Part shown: positions 24,961 through 33,647 of the stretch, piece after piece
Layout of the letters: every line of letters starts with the position of its first letter
How positions within the stretch are numbered: position 1 is the first letter of the stretch
Made by a program: the position numbers and the translations under genes
From: JAXMHB01 sp046346965
Lineage (GTDB): Bacteria > Pseudomonadota > Gammaproteobacteria > Xanthomonadales > SZUA-5
Assembly (NCBI GenBank): GCA_046346965.1
Contig: JAXMHB010000015.1
Coordinates: 41,605-105,604 of the forward strand
Direction: 5' to 3'
DNA length: 64,000 nucleotides
Notes under the pieces: model-generated
What the model was told of the DNA's origin: nothing
Database searches by the model: none
The model's input: the letters and a program-made list of their open reading frames with translations, nothing else

Positions 24961-25601
24961 GCGTGGCGGTCGCGGTGTTCGTCAAGACGCCGGCGCTGAG
25001 TCCGGTCAAGACGCGTCTGGCGGCCGCGATCGGGCCCGAGGCCGCGCTGGCGCTGTACCGGGCGAGTATCGATTGTGTGCGCGCGGCGGTCGATGCCAGC
25101 GCGCTCAGCCCCTATTGGGCGGTGGCCGAAGCGGGCGGCGCCCCACACTGGTCCGAGTGGCCGGTGCTGCTGCAACCCGAGGGCGATCTCGGCGCCCGCA
25201 TGCGCGGGGTGTATCAACAGCTGATCCAGCGCCACCCGGCGGTGCTGCTGGTGGGTGCCGATGTGCCGGCACTCTCGGCCGATTTGCTCGGTGCCGCCGC
25301 GGCTGGCTTGCAGGGCGCCGGGCGGCGCGTGATCGCGCCCGCCCGCGACGGTGGCTTCGTGCTGTTCGGCGCCAATGTCGATCTGGGACAGGCGCCGTGG
25401 TCGGCGGTGGACTACGGCAGCCCCGGAACGGCGGCGGCATTTCTGGCCCAGGTCGGCGCCGACCTGCCGCTGCTGCGCCTGCCCGAGCAGCAGGATCTCG
25501 ATACCCTCGACGACTTGCGCGCCCTGATCACCCAGCCGCCGGCCGCGCCGAATGCCGTGCAGCGCGCCTTCTGGCAGCTCGCGCAGACCCTGATCGCGTA
25601 G
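24957..25601 (+). CDS. DUF2064/TIGR04282 family glycosyltransferase-like protein
   Basis: A 214-residue protein with the DUF2064 N-terminus VAVFVKTPALSPVKTRLA (a nucleotidyl/glycosyltransferase-like P-loop), then LLVGADVPALSADLL and ARDGGFVLFGA. It commonly sits beside the TIGR04283 glycosyltransferase, as here. Both are named for arsenosugar clusters, but the SAM-dependent ArsM and radical-SAM partners are not in this window. The stop codon is TAG at 25599-25601. Confidence 0.85.
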   Translation: MSVAVAVFVKTPALSPVKTRLAAAIGPEAALALYRASIDCVRAAVDASALSPYWAVAEAGGAPHWSEWPVLLQPEGDLGARMRGVYQQLIQRHPAVLLVGADVPALSADLLGAAAAGLQGAGRRVIAPARDGGFVLFGANVDLGQAPWSAVDYGSPGTAAAFLAQVGADLPLLRLPEQQDLDTLDDLRALITQPPAAPNAVQRAFWQLAQTLIA

Positions 25602-25615
25602 CCGTCCAGACGTCC
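25600..25615 (+). promoter_or_regulatory. Possible tandem met boxes (MetJ operator)
   Basis: Two contiguous octamers AGCCGTCC and AGACGTCC match the MetJ box AGACGTCT at 6 and 7 of 8 positions. MetJ operators are tandem octamers (family knowledge). The first base overlaps the end of the DUF2064 gene, and the site lies 117 bp upstream of the endonuclease start. A single 7/8 match is expected by chance now and then, so this is tentative. Confidence 0.3.
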
Positions 25616-25631
25616 AAAGCCTTGATTTGCA

Positions 25632-25645
25632 TGACCGCTCGGTCA
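25632..25645. promoter_or_regulatory. Palindromic operator-like site upstream of the endonuclease
   Basis: TGACCG and CGGTCA arms around a CT centre form a perfect 14-bp palindrome, 23 bp before a TTGACA hexamer at 25668-25673 that could be a -35 box. A clear -10 box is not seen 17 bases on. The half-site resembles TetR-type operators. Regulator unknown. Confidence 0.35.
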
Positions 25646-25731
25646 CAAAACTGCCGACAAACGTACATTGACATAGGCTGAACGAGCGCCCACAGTGCGC
25701 GCCCTTCGGGGATAGGCTGGGGAGCCTGTAC

Positions 25732-28050
25732 ATGATCGATGTTCGTGCTGCTGGGCGGCACGCGCTGCTGTGCGCGTGTCTGGGACTGATGAGTGCGGCG
25801 GCTCACGCCGATGTGTTCATCAATGAACTTCATTACGACAACAGCGGCACCGACGCCAACGAGCGGGTGGAGATCATCGGCACCGCCGGCACCAGCCTGA
25901 CCGGCTGGAAAGTGGTGCTGTACAACGGCGCCGACGGCAGCGCCTACAGCACCATCAACCTGTCCGGCACGCTGGCCAGCCAGTGCGGCGGCCATGGCAC
26001 CGCCTGGTTCGCGGTCACCGGCATCCAGAACGGCAATCCCGACGGCGTGGCGCTGATCAATGCGTCCAACGCGGTCGTCGAGTTCATCAGCTACGGCGGC
26101 AGCTTCACCGCGACCAGTGGGCTGGCCTCGGGACGCACCAGCGTCAACATGGGCGTCAGCGAGAGCGGCACCACGACGACCTCCGCGCAGTCACTGCAGC
26201 GCAAAGGCACCGGCAGCACCGCGGCCCAGTTCACCTGGTCGGCGCCGTCGACCTCGTCCTGGGGCGCCTGCAATGCCGGCCAGACGCTGAGCGGCGGCAC
26301 CACCGACGCGGCACCGACGGTCACCAGCACCTCGCCGACCGCGAACGCCACCGGCGTCGCGGCGAGCAGCAACATCACGATCAATTTCAGCGAGGCGGTC
26401 ACCGTCGGCAGCGGCTGGTACACCATCAGCTGCCCCAGCGGCGCGCGCAGCGCGGTGCAGAGCGGCAGCGGCAGCAGCTACACGCTGAATCCGAACACCG
26501 ACTTCGCCGCCGGCGAGGTTTGCAGCGTCACGGTCAACGCCGCCAGCGTGACCGATGTCGACGGCACGCCGACCGCGATGGCCAGCAACTACAGCTACAG
26601 CTTCACCGTCGCCGGCAGCACCAGCACGGTGCTGCAGAATGGCGTGGCAGTGACCGGCATCGGCGGCGCCGCCAACGTCGAACTGCGCTACACGATGAAC
26701 GTGCCCACGGGCGCCAGCAATCTGGCCTTCCAGATGTCGGGTGGCACCGGTGATGCCGACCTTCACGTGAAGTTCGGCAGCGCGCCGACGACGACGGTCT
26801 ACGACTGCCGTCCGTATGCGACCGGCAACGCCGAAACCTGCACCTTCGCGACGCCTGCCGCCGGCACCTGGCACGTCATGGTGCGCATGTACAACACGGT
26901 ATCGGGCGTGTCGCTGGTGGGCAGCTACCAGACCAGTGTCCCGACCGACAATCCGCCGACGGTGAGCGCTACCAGCCCGGCCAATGGCGCCAGCAACCAC
27001 CCGACCAACGGCAACATCGGCGTCAGCTTCAGCGAAGCGGTCACGCTGGCAGCCGGCTGGCATACGCTGGTCTGCACCGCGAGCGGCACCAAAGCAACGA
27101 CAGTCACCGGCAGCGGCGCCAGCTACACCATCGATCCCAGCGTCGACTTCACTGCCAATGAAAGCTGCACGCTGACCATCCTGGCGGCCAAAGTCAGCGA
27201 TGTGGACGGCACGCCGACGGCGATGACGGCCAACTACACGATGAGCTTCGGCGTGGCCGGCACCGGCACTGGCTACTACGCCAGCGTCAACGCCAGCACC
27301 AGCGCCACGCTGCGCGCCACGCTGCATCCGGTGATCGACGACCACACCAAGCTGCCCTACTCGCAGAGCGGCAGCGTCGACACCTGGTATGTGCTCGATC
27401 GCGCCGACCAGGATCCGCTGAACTCGGCCAACATCCTGGACATCTACAAGAACGCCAGCTATCCGAAGGCCGGCGGCGGCAATACCAACTACAACCGCGA
27501 ACACACCTGGCCGAAGTCGCTGGGCTTCCCCAATGACGGCCCGACCAACTACCCGTACACCGATCTGCACATGTTGATGGCCTCGGACATCAACCACAAC
27601 TCGGCGCGCGGCAACCTGCCCTTCAACAACTGCCCGGCGGGCTCGGAAGCCTTCGCGACGCTGGCCTACTACGGTCAGGGCGGCGCCGGCCAGAACAACT
27701 ACCGCTGCGGCAACTACTGGCAGGTCTGGGACAAGCTCAAAGGCAATGTGGCGCGCGCACTGTTCTACATGGACATCCGCTACGAGGGCGGCACCCACGG
27801 CGTGACCGGCGCCGCCGAGCCCGATCTGGTCCTCACCGACAACGCCGCGCTGATCACCCAAAGCAACGGCAATGCCTCGGTGGCCTACATGGGTCTGCTG
27901 TCCACGCTGCTGCAGTGGCATCAGCAGGATCCGGTGGACGATCGCGAGCGCCTGCGCAACGAGACGGTCTACAACTATCAGGGCAATCGCAATCCTTTCG
28001 TCGATCATCCGGAGTGGGTGGCCTGCCTGTTCCAGAACGTGTGCCAGTAA
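25732..28050 (+). CDS. Secreted multidomain endonuclease I family protein
   Basis: A 772-residue exported protein. A signal peptide (about 1-26) is followed by a lamin-tail domain (about 27-165, starting VFINELHYDNSGTDANE), a first Big_5/SbsA Ig-like domain (about 195-297, PTVTSTSPTANATGV), a bacterial pre-peptidase C-terminal domain (about 310-400, GDADLHVKFG), a second Big_5 domain (about 410-512), and a C-terminal endonuclease I domain (about 525-772). The nuclease signature YNREHTWPKS has catalytic His591, followed by DLHMLMASDINHNSARGN. It probably degrades extracellular DNA. Possible operator-like sites lie upstream. Confidence 0.92.
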   Translation: MIDVRAAGRHALLCACLGLMSAAAHADVFINELHYDNSGTDANERVEIIGTAGTSLTGWKVVLYNGADGSAYSTINLSGTLASQCGGHGTAWFAVTGIQNGNPDGVALINASNAVVEFISYGGSFTATSGLASGRTSVNMGVSESGTTTTSAQSLQRKGTGSTAAQFTWSAPSTSSWGACNAGQTLSGGTTDAAPTVTSTSPTANATGVAASSNITINFSEAVTVGSGWYTISCPSGARSAVQSGSGSSYTLNPNTDFAAGEVCSVTVNAASVTDVDGTPTAMASNYSYSFTVAGSTSTVLQNGVAVTGIGGAANVELRYTMNVPTGASNLAFQMSGGTGDADLHVKFGSAPTTTVYDCRPYATGNAETCTFATPAAGTWHVMVRMYNTVSGVSLVGSYQTSVPTDNPPTVSATSPANGASNHPTNGNIGVSFSEAVTLAAGWHTLVCTASGTKATTVTGSGASYTIDPSVDFTANESCTLTILAAKVSDVDGTPTAMTANYTMSFGVAGTGTGYYASVNASTSATLRATLHPVIDDHTKLPYSQSGSVDTWYVLDRADQDPLNSANILDIYKNASYPKAGGGNTNYNREHTWPKSLGFPNDGPTNYPYTDLHMLMASDINHNSARGNLPFNNCPAGSEAFATLAYYGQGGAGQNNYRCGNYWQVWDKLKGNVARALFYMDIRYEGGTHGVTGAAEPDLVLTDNAALITQSNGNASVAYMGLLSTLLQWHQQDPVDDRERLRNETVYNYQGNRNPFVDHPEWVACLFQNVCQ

Positions 28051-28250
28051 GTACGCTTGCCAAACAGGGTGCTTGGGCAACAGCGGGGCGAGGGTCAGGG
28101 GGCGGGGGACCAGCACTGCCGCGCTCGGGAACGCCTTCCCAAACCCGGGTGCGTCCGGGGAACGAGACCCGGGATCCGGGATTCGGCACTCGCCAGTTTG
28201 CCGAGCGAGTAAGCGCGCCGAGGGCAAGGCAGGAACTCTGCTCCAGGCAC
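28051..28250 (+). repeat. Intergenic element A with two heads and a residual heptamer core
   Basis: Follows the endonuclease stop: CGCTTGCCAAACAGGGTGC, the G-run block 28085-28108 (GGGG, GGG, GGGGG, GGGGG), ACCAGCACTGCCGCGC; then a second head CTTCCCAAACCCGGGTGCG with a short CCCGGGATCCGGGATTCGG stretch that looks like a decayed heptamer array; then the tail GTTTGCCGAGCGAGTAAGC. No gene is seen in the 309-bp gap. Confidence 0.7.
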
Positions 28251-28260
28251 GATGAGACCG

Positions 28261-28289
28261 GGGGTGTCGCGCAGGCGACACCCCTTTTT
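28261..28289 (+). terminator. Rho-independent terminator
   Basis: A perfect 10-bp stem (GGGGTGTCGC at 28261-28270, GCGACACCCC at 28275-28284) with loop GCAG and five T residues directly after. It is the best intrinsic terminator in the window and ends plus-strand transcription coming from the endonuclease gene. Confidence 0.85.
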
Positions 28290-28359
28290 CATGCCCGCGC
28301 CAGTCCCGCAGCGAATCGATGCGCTATCGTCGGTGCAGAGCCAGAATCTGGAGCGCAGC

Positions 28360-29208
28360 GTGAGCGACAACCCCTACCAGGCCCCTCAGGCGCCGGTGAC
28401 GGATTTTCAGAGCCCGGGCTCGCCCGAGGAACTGCTGGAGAGCCCGCGCAGCGTGCGCGGCGGGCGGGGAATCGATTGGTATCAGGAGTCCTGGCAGTTA
28501 TTCCAGCGACATCCTTTTCTTTGGCTGGGGGTTTTGCTGCTGTTTGTGCTGGTCGCCCTGGGCCTGGGACAGATCCCCTACGGCGTGCTGCTGCAGTACA
28601 TCACATTTCCCTTTTTGATGGCGGTGGTGTTCACGCTCGGTGACCGGCTGCGACGCGGCGGCGACGGCCGATCACTGTTCGACCAGATTTATCAGCAAGT
28701 TGGCACGGCGGCCGTGCCGCTGGTCATCCTCGGCCTGCTGTATCTGGGCATTCTGGTGCTGATCACCCTGGTGGCGGCCATGCCCACGCTGGGCCCGGAG
28801 GGCGTCAAGATGCTGCTGGGACTGGCGCCGCCGACCGAAATCACGCCCGCCAATGCCGCCGATGTGGGTGTGAAGGTGATGCTGTCGGCCTTGATCCTGA
28901 TGGCACTGATGGTGCCGGTGCTGATGGCCTTCTGGTTTGCCGCCGGTTTGGTCGTGCTGCACCGGATGAGTCCCATTCAGGCGCTGCGCCTGAGTTTTCT
29001 CGGCTGTTTGCGCAACGTCCTGCCCTTTCTGGTGTCTGGATTGGTCGCCCTGGCCGCCGTGGTCGCGATGGGATTTCTGTTCTACATCATCACGCTGGTA
29101 CTCGGCATGCTGGGCATGGTGGCGTTTTTTGCCGCCTGGTGCGTATTTGCGACCATCATCGTGATCAGTTCCTACGTGGCTTATCGCGATCTCTATTTCG
29201 CCGGCTGA
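28360..29208 (+). CDS. BPSS1780-like multi-pass membrane protein
   Basis: A 282-residue protein: a short cytoplasmic N-terminus (DNPYQAPQAPV, a phrase common in this group), then about six membrane helices with two long hydrophobic hairpins. The start GTG 28360 has TGGAGC just upstream; the longer open frame upstream would run through the terminator. It is the first gene of a seven-gene operon with RDD, SpoIIM, DUF4129, DUF4350, MoxR and DUF58 proteins. Function unknown. Confidence 0.8.
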   Translation: MSDNPYQAPQAPVTDFQSPGSPEELLESPRSVRGGRGIDWYQESWQLFQRHPFLWLGVLLLFVLVALGLGQIPYGVLLQYITFPFLMAVVFTLGDRLRRGGDGRSLFDQIYQQVGTAAVPLVILGLLYLGILVLITLVAAMPTLGPEGVKMLLGLAPPTEITPANAADVGVKVMLSALILMALMVPVLMAFWFAAGLVVLHRMSPIQALRLSFLGCLRNVLPFLVSGLVALAAVVAMGFLFYIITLVLGMLGMVAFFAAWCVFATIIVISSYVAYRDLYFAG

Positions 29209-29211
29209 CGC

Positions 29212-29904
29212 ATGCTGGATACCGCGCGCACGATCGCCACGCCTGAGGGCATCGAACTGCATCTACGGGTGGCCGGCCCGGTACCGCGCGCGCTGGCTTG
29301 GTTGATCGATTTTGGCTGGCGCGCCGCCGCGCTGCTGGCGCTGGCGCTGGTGTTGGTGCCACTCGGTGATGTGGGTCAGGGACTCTGGTTTCTGGCCTGG
29401 TTCGGGCTCGAATGGCTGGTCCCGGCCTGGTTTGAATCCGGCCGCCACGGCGCCACGCCGGGCAAGCGCGCGCTGGGCCTGCGCGTGGTGCGCGACGATG
29501 GCTCGCCCTGCGGCTGGGCACCGGCGCTCAGCCGCAACCTGCTGCGCTTCGCCGACTTCCTGCCGGTGCTGTATGCCGGCGGCCTCGTCACCATGATGAG
29601 CAATCGCGACTTCAAGCGCCTGGGCGATTTCGTCGCCGGCACGCTGGTGGTGCACGCCGAGAGCGGCCGCGTGGCGCGGCGCATTCCGCCGGCCGACCCG
29701 CGTCTGCCGCCACGCCCGCTGAGCCTGGAGGACGCCCGCGCCGTGCTCGATTTCGCCGAACGCGTGCCCTTTCTGGGCCCGGCGCGCGCCGATGAGCTGG
29801 CGCAGCTGGCAGGCCCGCTGCTCGGCGAGCAGGCCGGTCCCGCAGCGGCGCAGCTGACTGCCATCGCCAACCATCTGGTGGGTCGCCAGCATGCGCCAGA
29901 CTGA
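29212..29904 (+). CDS. RDD family membrane protein
   Basis: A 230-residue RDD protein. Membrane helices near 25-75 include VPRALAWLIDFGWR with the Arg/Asp pair, then GATPGKRALGLRVV, and a third helix with the second Asp region (RFADFLPVLYAGGLV, MSNRDFKRLGDFVAGTLVV). The soluble C-terminal ~70 residues follow. It starts three bases after the previous stop and overlaps the next gene by 14 bases. RDD proteins may be transporters or assembly factors; here it belongs to the MoxR-type operon. Confidence 0.88.
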   Translation: MLDTARTIATPEGIELHLRVAGPVPRALAWLIDFGWRAAALLALALVLVPLGDVGQGLWFLAWFGLEWLVPAWFESGRHGATPGKRALGLRVVRDDGSPCGWAPALSRNLLRFADFLPVLYAGGLVTMMSNRDFKRLGDFVAGTLVVHAESGRVARRIPPADPRLPPRPLSLEDARAVLDFAERVPFLGPARADELAQLAGPLLGEQAGPAAAQLTAIANHLVGRQHAPD

Positions 29905-30901
29905 GTTCGAGCGCGTCCATCAGCCGCTGTGGACGGCGCTCGATCAGTATCTGCAACAGCAGGTGCAGCCGCGCCGTCGATGGCGTCGGAAGGCGGCCAA
30001 TCCGACACCCGCCGCGACACTGCCTGCGGCCGATTTTCCCGGCGCCTACCGGGCGCTGTGCGCGCATCTGGCGCTGGCGCGCGAGCGCTGCTACAGCCCG
30101 CAACTGGTCGAGCGACTGCATGAACTGGTGCTGCGCGGACACCACGTGCTGTACGGCGCCCATCCAGCCGCCACGCCCGGCGCGCTGGCCTTTCTGGCGT
30201 CCGGCTTTCCGGCCCTGGTGCGCCGCGAATGGCGCCTGGTGGCGCTGGCCAGCCTGTTGTTTTACGGTCCTTTCTTGGGGCTGCTGCTGGCGATCCAGCT
30301 GTATCCGGAGTTTGCCTACGTGGTGATGACGCCGGAGCAGTTGGCGGAAGCGCAGGCGATGTATGACCCGGCCCGCGAGGTGCTCGGCCAGCGCGAGGCG
30401 GCGGGCAGCTTTGAGATGTTCGCCTACTACATCTGGAACAACGTCCGCATCGGATTCCAGACCTTCGCCGGTGGCGTGGCCTTTGGTCTGGGCACGCTGT
30501 TCTTTCTGCTGTTCAACGGCATCTACATCGGCACCTTCGTCGGCCACCTGACCCAGGTGGGCCTCGGGCCGCAGATCTGGTCCTTCGTCGCCGGGCACAG
30601 TGCGCTGGAGCTGACGGCGATCGTGATCTCCGGCGCCGCCGGCCTGAAGCTGGGCTTTGCGCTGCTCGCGCCCGGGCCACGCTCGCGCCGGGCGGCGCTG
30701 GTTGCCGATGGGGCCATCGCCTTCCGTCTGGTCGGTGGCGCGGCCTGCATGTTCTTCGCGGCGGCAGTGGTCGAGGGCTTCTGGTCGCCGCTGCAATTCG
30801 GGCAGCCCTGGATCAAGTACGCGGTCGGGCTGCTGCTGGCGGTCGCCGTCCTCACCTACTTCCTGGGCGCCGGGCGCGCTGAGGCTCGCCGTGCAGCTTG
30901 A
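29891..30901 (+). CDS. SpoIIM/DUF95 family membrane protein
   Basis: A 336-residue protein. A cytoplasmic helical N-terminus (about 1-110) is followed by four to five membrane helices containing the family motifs NNVRIGFQTFAGGVAFGLGT and FLLFNGIYIGTFVGHL, then GHSALELTAIVISGAAGLKLG. In sporulating bacteria SpoIIM acts in engulfment; in non-sporulating bacteria homologues sit in MoxR operons, as here. Overlaps RDD upstream and the DUF4129 gene downstream. Confidence 0.9.
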   Translation: MRQTEFERVHQPLWTALDQYLQQQVQPRRRWRRKAANPTPAATLPAADFPGAYRALCAHLALARERCYSPQLVERLHELVLRGHHVLYGAHPAATPGALAFLASGFPALVRREWRLVALASLLFYGPFLGLLLAIQLYPEFAYVVMTPEQLAEAQAMYDPAREVLGQREAAGSFEMFAYYIWNNVRIGFQTFAGGVAFGLGTLFFLLFNGIYIGTFVGHLTQVGLGPQIWSFVAGHSALELTAIVISGAAGLKLGFALLAPGPRSRRAALVADGAIAFRLVGGAACMFFAAAVVEGFWSPLQFGQPWIKYAVGLLLAVAVLTYFLGAGRAEARRAA

Positions 30902-32441
30902 TCGCGTCGCCATCGTGCTGCGTCCCCGGCAAGGCTGGGAGGCGGTGGATCTGGGCTTCCGCATGGCCGCGCACTGGGCGCGACCGCTGTGGGCCGTATG
31001 CATCACCGTGGTGTGGCCGCTGGCGCTGGCGTTGTCGATCGCGCTGGCGAGTTCGCCGTGGCTGGCGGCTCTGCTGATCTGGTGGCTGAAGCCGCTGTAC
31101 GACCGCTTCCTGCTGCATGTGTTGAGCCGTGCAGTGTTCGGCGCCGTCCCCACGCTGCCGCAAACGCTGGGCGCCTGGCGCGAGATTCTGCAGCCGGGAC
31201 TGCCGCACTCGCTGCTGACGCGCTTTGTCGACTTCGCGCGTGCCTTCACGCTGCCGGTGCTGCAGTTGGAGCGTCAGACCGGCAAGGCCGCCCGCGCGCG
31301 CCGCAAGTTGCTGAAACAACGCGCCGGTGCCCATGCCAGCGGACTCATGCTGATCTGTCTGCACCTGGAAGCGATTGTGGCGCTGGGCCTGATCGCGGCC
31401 GCCTCGCTGCTGGTACCGGACGCCCAGATGAGCGCCGACAGCGCCGAGGCCTGGCAGGTCGACCAGTGGTGGCAGTGGTCCGACACGCTGGTCTACGTGC
31501 TGGCGCTGACGCTGATGGAACCCTTCTACGTTGCCGCCGGTTTTGCGCTGTATCTGAATCGCCGCGTCACGCTGGAAGGCTGGGATGTGGAACTGGCACT
31601 GCGCCGGATGGCGCAGCGGCTGCAGGGCGGCGCCGCAGCGCTGATGCTGATCCTGGGCCTGGGCCTCGGCGCCTGCGTGTCGGCCCCCAGCGCCTGGGCG
31701 GATGCGGCCGGCAAGACGGTGATCCAGGCCGACACCGATGCCGAGGCAGCATCGGACGAGGACGATGACCGCGAGGCGCCCGCCTACGTCCCGCGCGACA
31801 GCGAACGCCGCCAGGCGATCGTGCGGGTGCTCTCGCAGCCGGTCTACGGCAGCGAGCGCGAGGTTCAGCGCTGGCGCTCGATCGAGGAGGACGACCCCGA
31901 ACAGCCAGTGGAGGTGCGCCCGCGCAGCGGCTGGCTGGACCTGATGGACGCGCTGGCCGAGGTGCTGCGCGTGCTGGCCTGGCTGGGCCTCGCGGTGCTG
32001 GTGATCGCCATCGCGCTGGCAGTGGCGCGGCGTCTGCCGGGCCGTCAGCCTCCGGCGCCGGCGCAGGCGCCCCCGCGGGTGCTGTTCGGGCTCAGCATCG
32101 CGCCCGACAGCCTGCCTGCCGACATCCCGGAAGCCGCGCGCGCGGCACTGGCTGCCGGCGACACACGCGAGGCCCTGTCTCTGCTGTATCGCGGCGCGCT
32201 CTCGCATCTGGTGCACCAGCGCGGTCTGCGCGTCGGCCAGGGTGCCACCGAGGGCGATGTGCTGCGGCTGGCGCAGCGGCAGTGGACCGACGGCCCGAGC
32301 GCTTTTTTTCAGGCGCTGATGCCGGCCTGGGTGGCGGCCGCCTATGCGGCGCGCCTGCCGGAGGCGAGTGAGGTCGCGGCGCTGTGCGACGCCTACGCCG
32401 CCGCTCTGTTAGTGCCCGCCGCCAGTGCGGAGTCGCCATGA
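30891..32441 (+). CDS. DUF4129-containing membrane protein
   Basis: A 516-residue protein starting at GTG 30891 within the end of the SpoIIM gene. Hydrophobic segments lie at about 35-65, 155-175, 195-225 and 250-270; a charged, probably periplasmic stretch (DTDAEAASDEDDDRE) follows, then a membrane helix near 363-382 and the DUF4129 region (about 410-500; GDTREALSLLYRGALSHLV, then GATEGDVLRLA). DUF4129 is often compared with transglutaminase-associated domains of the DUF58/MoxR loci. Function unknown. Confidence 0.82.
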   Translation: MQLDRVAIVLRPRQGWEAVDLGFRMAAHWARPLWAVCITVVWPLALALSIALASSPWLAALLIWWLKPLYDRFLLHVLSRAVFGAVPTLPQTLGAWREILQPGLPHSLLTRFVDFARAFTLPVLQLERQTGKAARARRKLLKQRAGAHASGLMLICLHLEAIVALGLIAAASLLVPDAQMSADSAEAWQVDQWWQWSDTLVYVLALTLMEPFYVAAGFALYLNRRVTLEGWDVELALRRMAQRLQGGAAALMLILGLGLGACVSAPSAWADAAGKTVIQADTDAEAASDEDDDREAPAYVPRDSERRQAIVRVLSQPVYGSEREVQRWRSIEEDDPEQPVEVRPRSGWLDLMDALAEVLRVLAWLGLAVLVIAIALAVARRLPGRQPPAPAQAPPRVLFGLSIAPDSLPADIPEAARAALAAGDTREALSLLYRGALSHLVHQRGLRVGQGATEGDVLRLAQRQWTDGPSAFFQALMPAWVAAAYAARLPEASEVAALCDAYAAALLVPAASAESP

Positions 32442-33640
32442 GAGCGACGATCTGGTCGGTCGTGGCGATGCTGACGCTGGGCGTCCTCGGCTTGCTGTGG
32501 TTTTTGTCCACGCATACCCGCGTCAGCGAACGCGAACCGGTGTGGCCGCGGGCGGCGGCGCGCCAGAACCCCTATCTGGCCGCCAGCGAACTGTTGCGCC
32601 AGTACCAGCTGCCGGTGCGACAGGTGCAGACGCTGGAGGGCCCACTGGCGCTGCAGCCGGGCTCGGTGCTGCTGGTGTCGGCGCGCCGCGGCCTGCTGTC
32701 GGCGCGCGCCGTCGCGCGCCTGGCGGCGGCGACCGAGGCCGGCGCCCACCTGGTGGTGGAGGCGGAGATCGCCGACGAGCGCGATCCCTTGCTGGATGCC
32801 TTCGGGATCGAGCGCATCGAGGGCGAGTATCCGTACCGCTATGGATCGAGGGACTGGACATCCCGCCTGGAATCCGATCCCGAGGACGCCGAGGAACTGG
32901 TCGAGGTGCCGTGGGACCAGGACGCGCCGCTGCGCGTGCATCTGGAACAGACGGTACAGCTCAACAGCGTGGCCTCGCCCGAGTGGTCGCTGGGTGTGGA
33001 AAGCGATATCCGCGCGCTGCATCTGCGGGTGGGTCGGGGACAGCTGACGGTGGTGTCGGACCTCGGTTTCTTGAGCAACTGGGGCATCGGGCGCAACGAC
33101 CACGCCGAGTTCTTCTGGCAATTGATCCACCGCGGCGGCGCTCCGCGCGAGGTGGTGTTCCTGCAGATACAGACGCAGGGCCTGTGGTCCTGGCTTCTAC
33201 GTTACGCCTGGCCGGTACTGCTGACGCTGGCGCTCGGCATCGGCTGCGCGCTGTGGGCGCTGGCCCCGCGCATGGGCGCGATCCGGCCCGACCCGGAACC
33301 CATGCGGCGCCGCCTGCTGGACCATCTGCGCGCCGCCGGCCGTCTGCTGTGGCAGCAGGGCGCGCGCGAGGAATTGCTGCAAGCCACCCGGCGCGGCGTC
33401 GAAACCCGCCTGCTGGCGGAATACCCGCATCTGGCCAGCTGGACGGCAACGCAGCGCGCCGAGTTTCTGCAGACACGCTTCAAGCTGCCGCGCGCGCAGG
33501 CGCAGGCGCTGTGCGCGGCTGACTCGGCGATGGAGATCCCCGCCTTCCTGTCGCTGATCCGCGCCGCCCGCGGCGTGCATCTGCAACTCGCGCAGCGCCA
33601 GCGCGCGCATCACGATCCTTTGTACGAGCCCACGGAGTGA
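32438..33640 (+). CDS. DUF4350 domain protein
   Basis: A 400-residue protein anchored by an N-terminal helix (LTLGVLGLLWFL) and a second helix near 255-275 (LLTLALGIGCALWAL). Between them is a DUF4350/GATase-like extracytoplasmic domain: NPYLAASELLRQYQLPVRQV, then GSVLLVSARRGLLSA and VVSDLGFLSNW. The cytoplasmic C-terminus is helical. It overlaps the DUF4129 gene (32438-32441) and precedes MoxR by 7 bp. Confidence 0.82.
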   Translation: MRATIWSVVAMLTLGVLGLLWFLSTHTRVSEREPVWPRAAARQNPYLAASELLRQYQLPVRQVQTLEGPLALQPGSVLLVSARRGLLSARAVARLAAATEAGAHLVVEAEIADERDPLLDAFGIERIEGEYPYRYGSRDWTSRLESDPEDAEELVEVPWDQDAPLRVHLEQTVQLNSVASPEWSLGVESDIRALHLRVGRGQLTVVSDLGFLSNWGIGRNDHAEFFWQLIHRGGAPREVVFLQIQTQGLWSWLLRYAWPVLLTLALGIGCALWALAPRMGAIRPDPEPMRRRLLDHLRAAGRLLWQQGAREELLQATRRGVETRLLAEYPHLASWTATQRAEFLQTRFKLPRAQAQALCAADSAMEIPAFLSLIRAARGVHLQLAQRQRAHHDPLYEPTE

Positions 33641-33647
33641 GCAGTCC

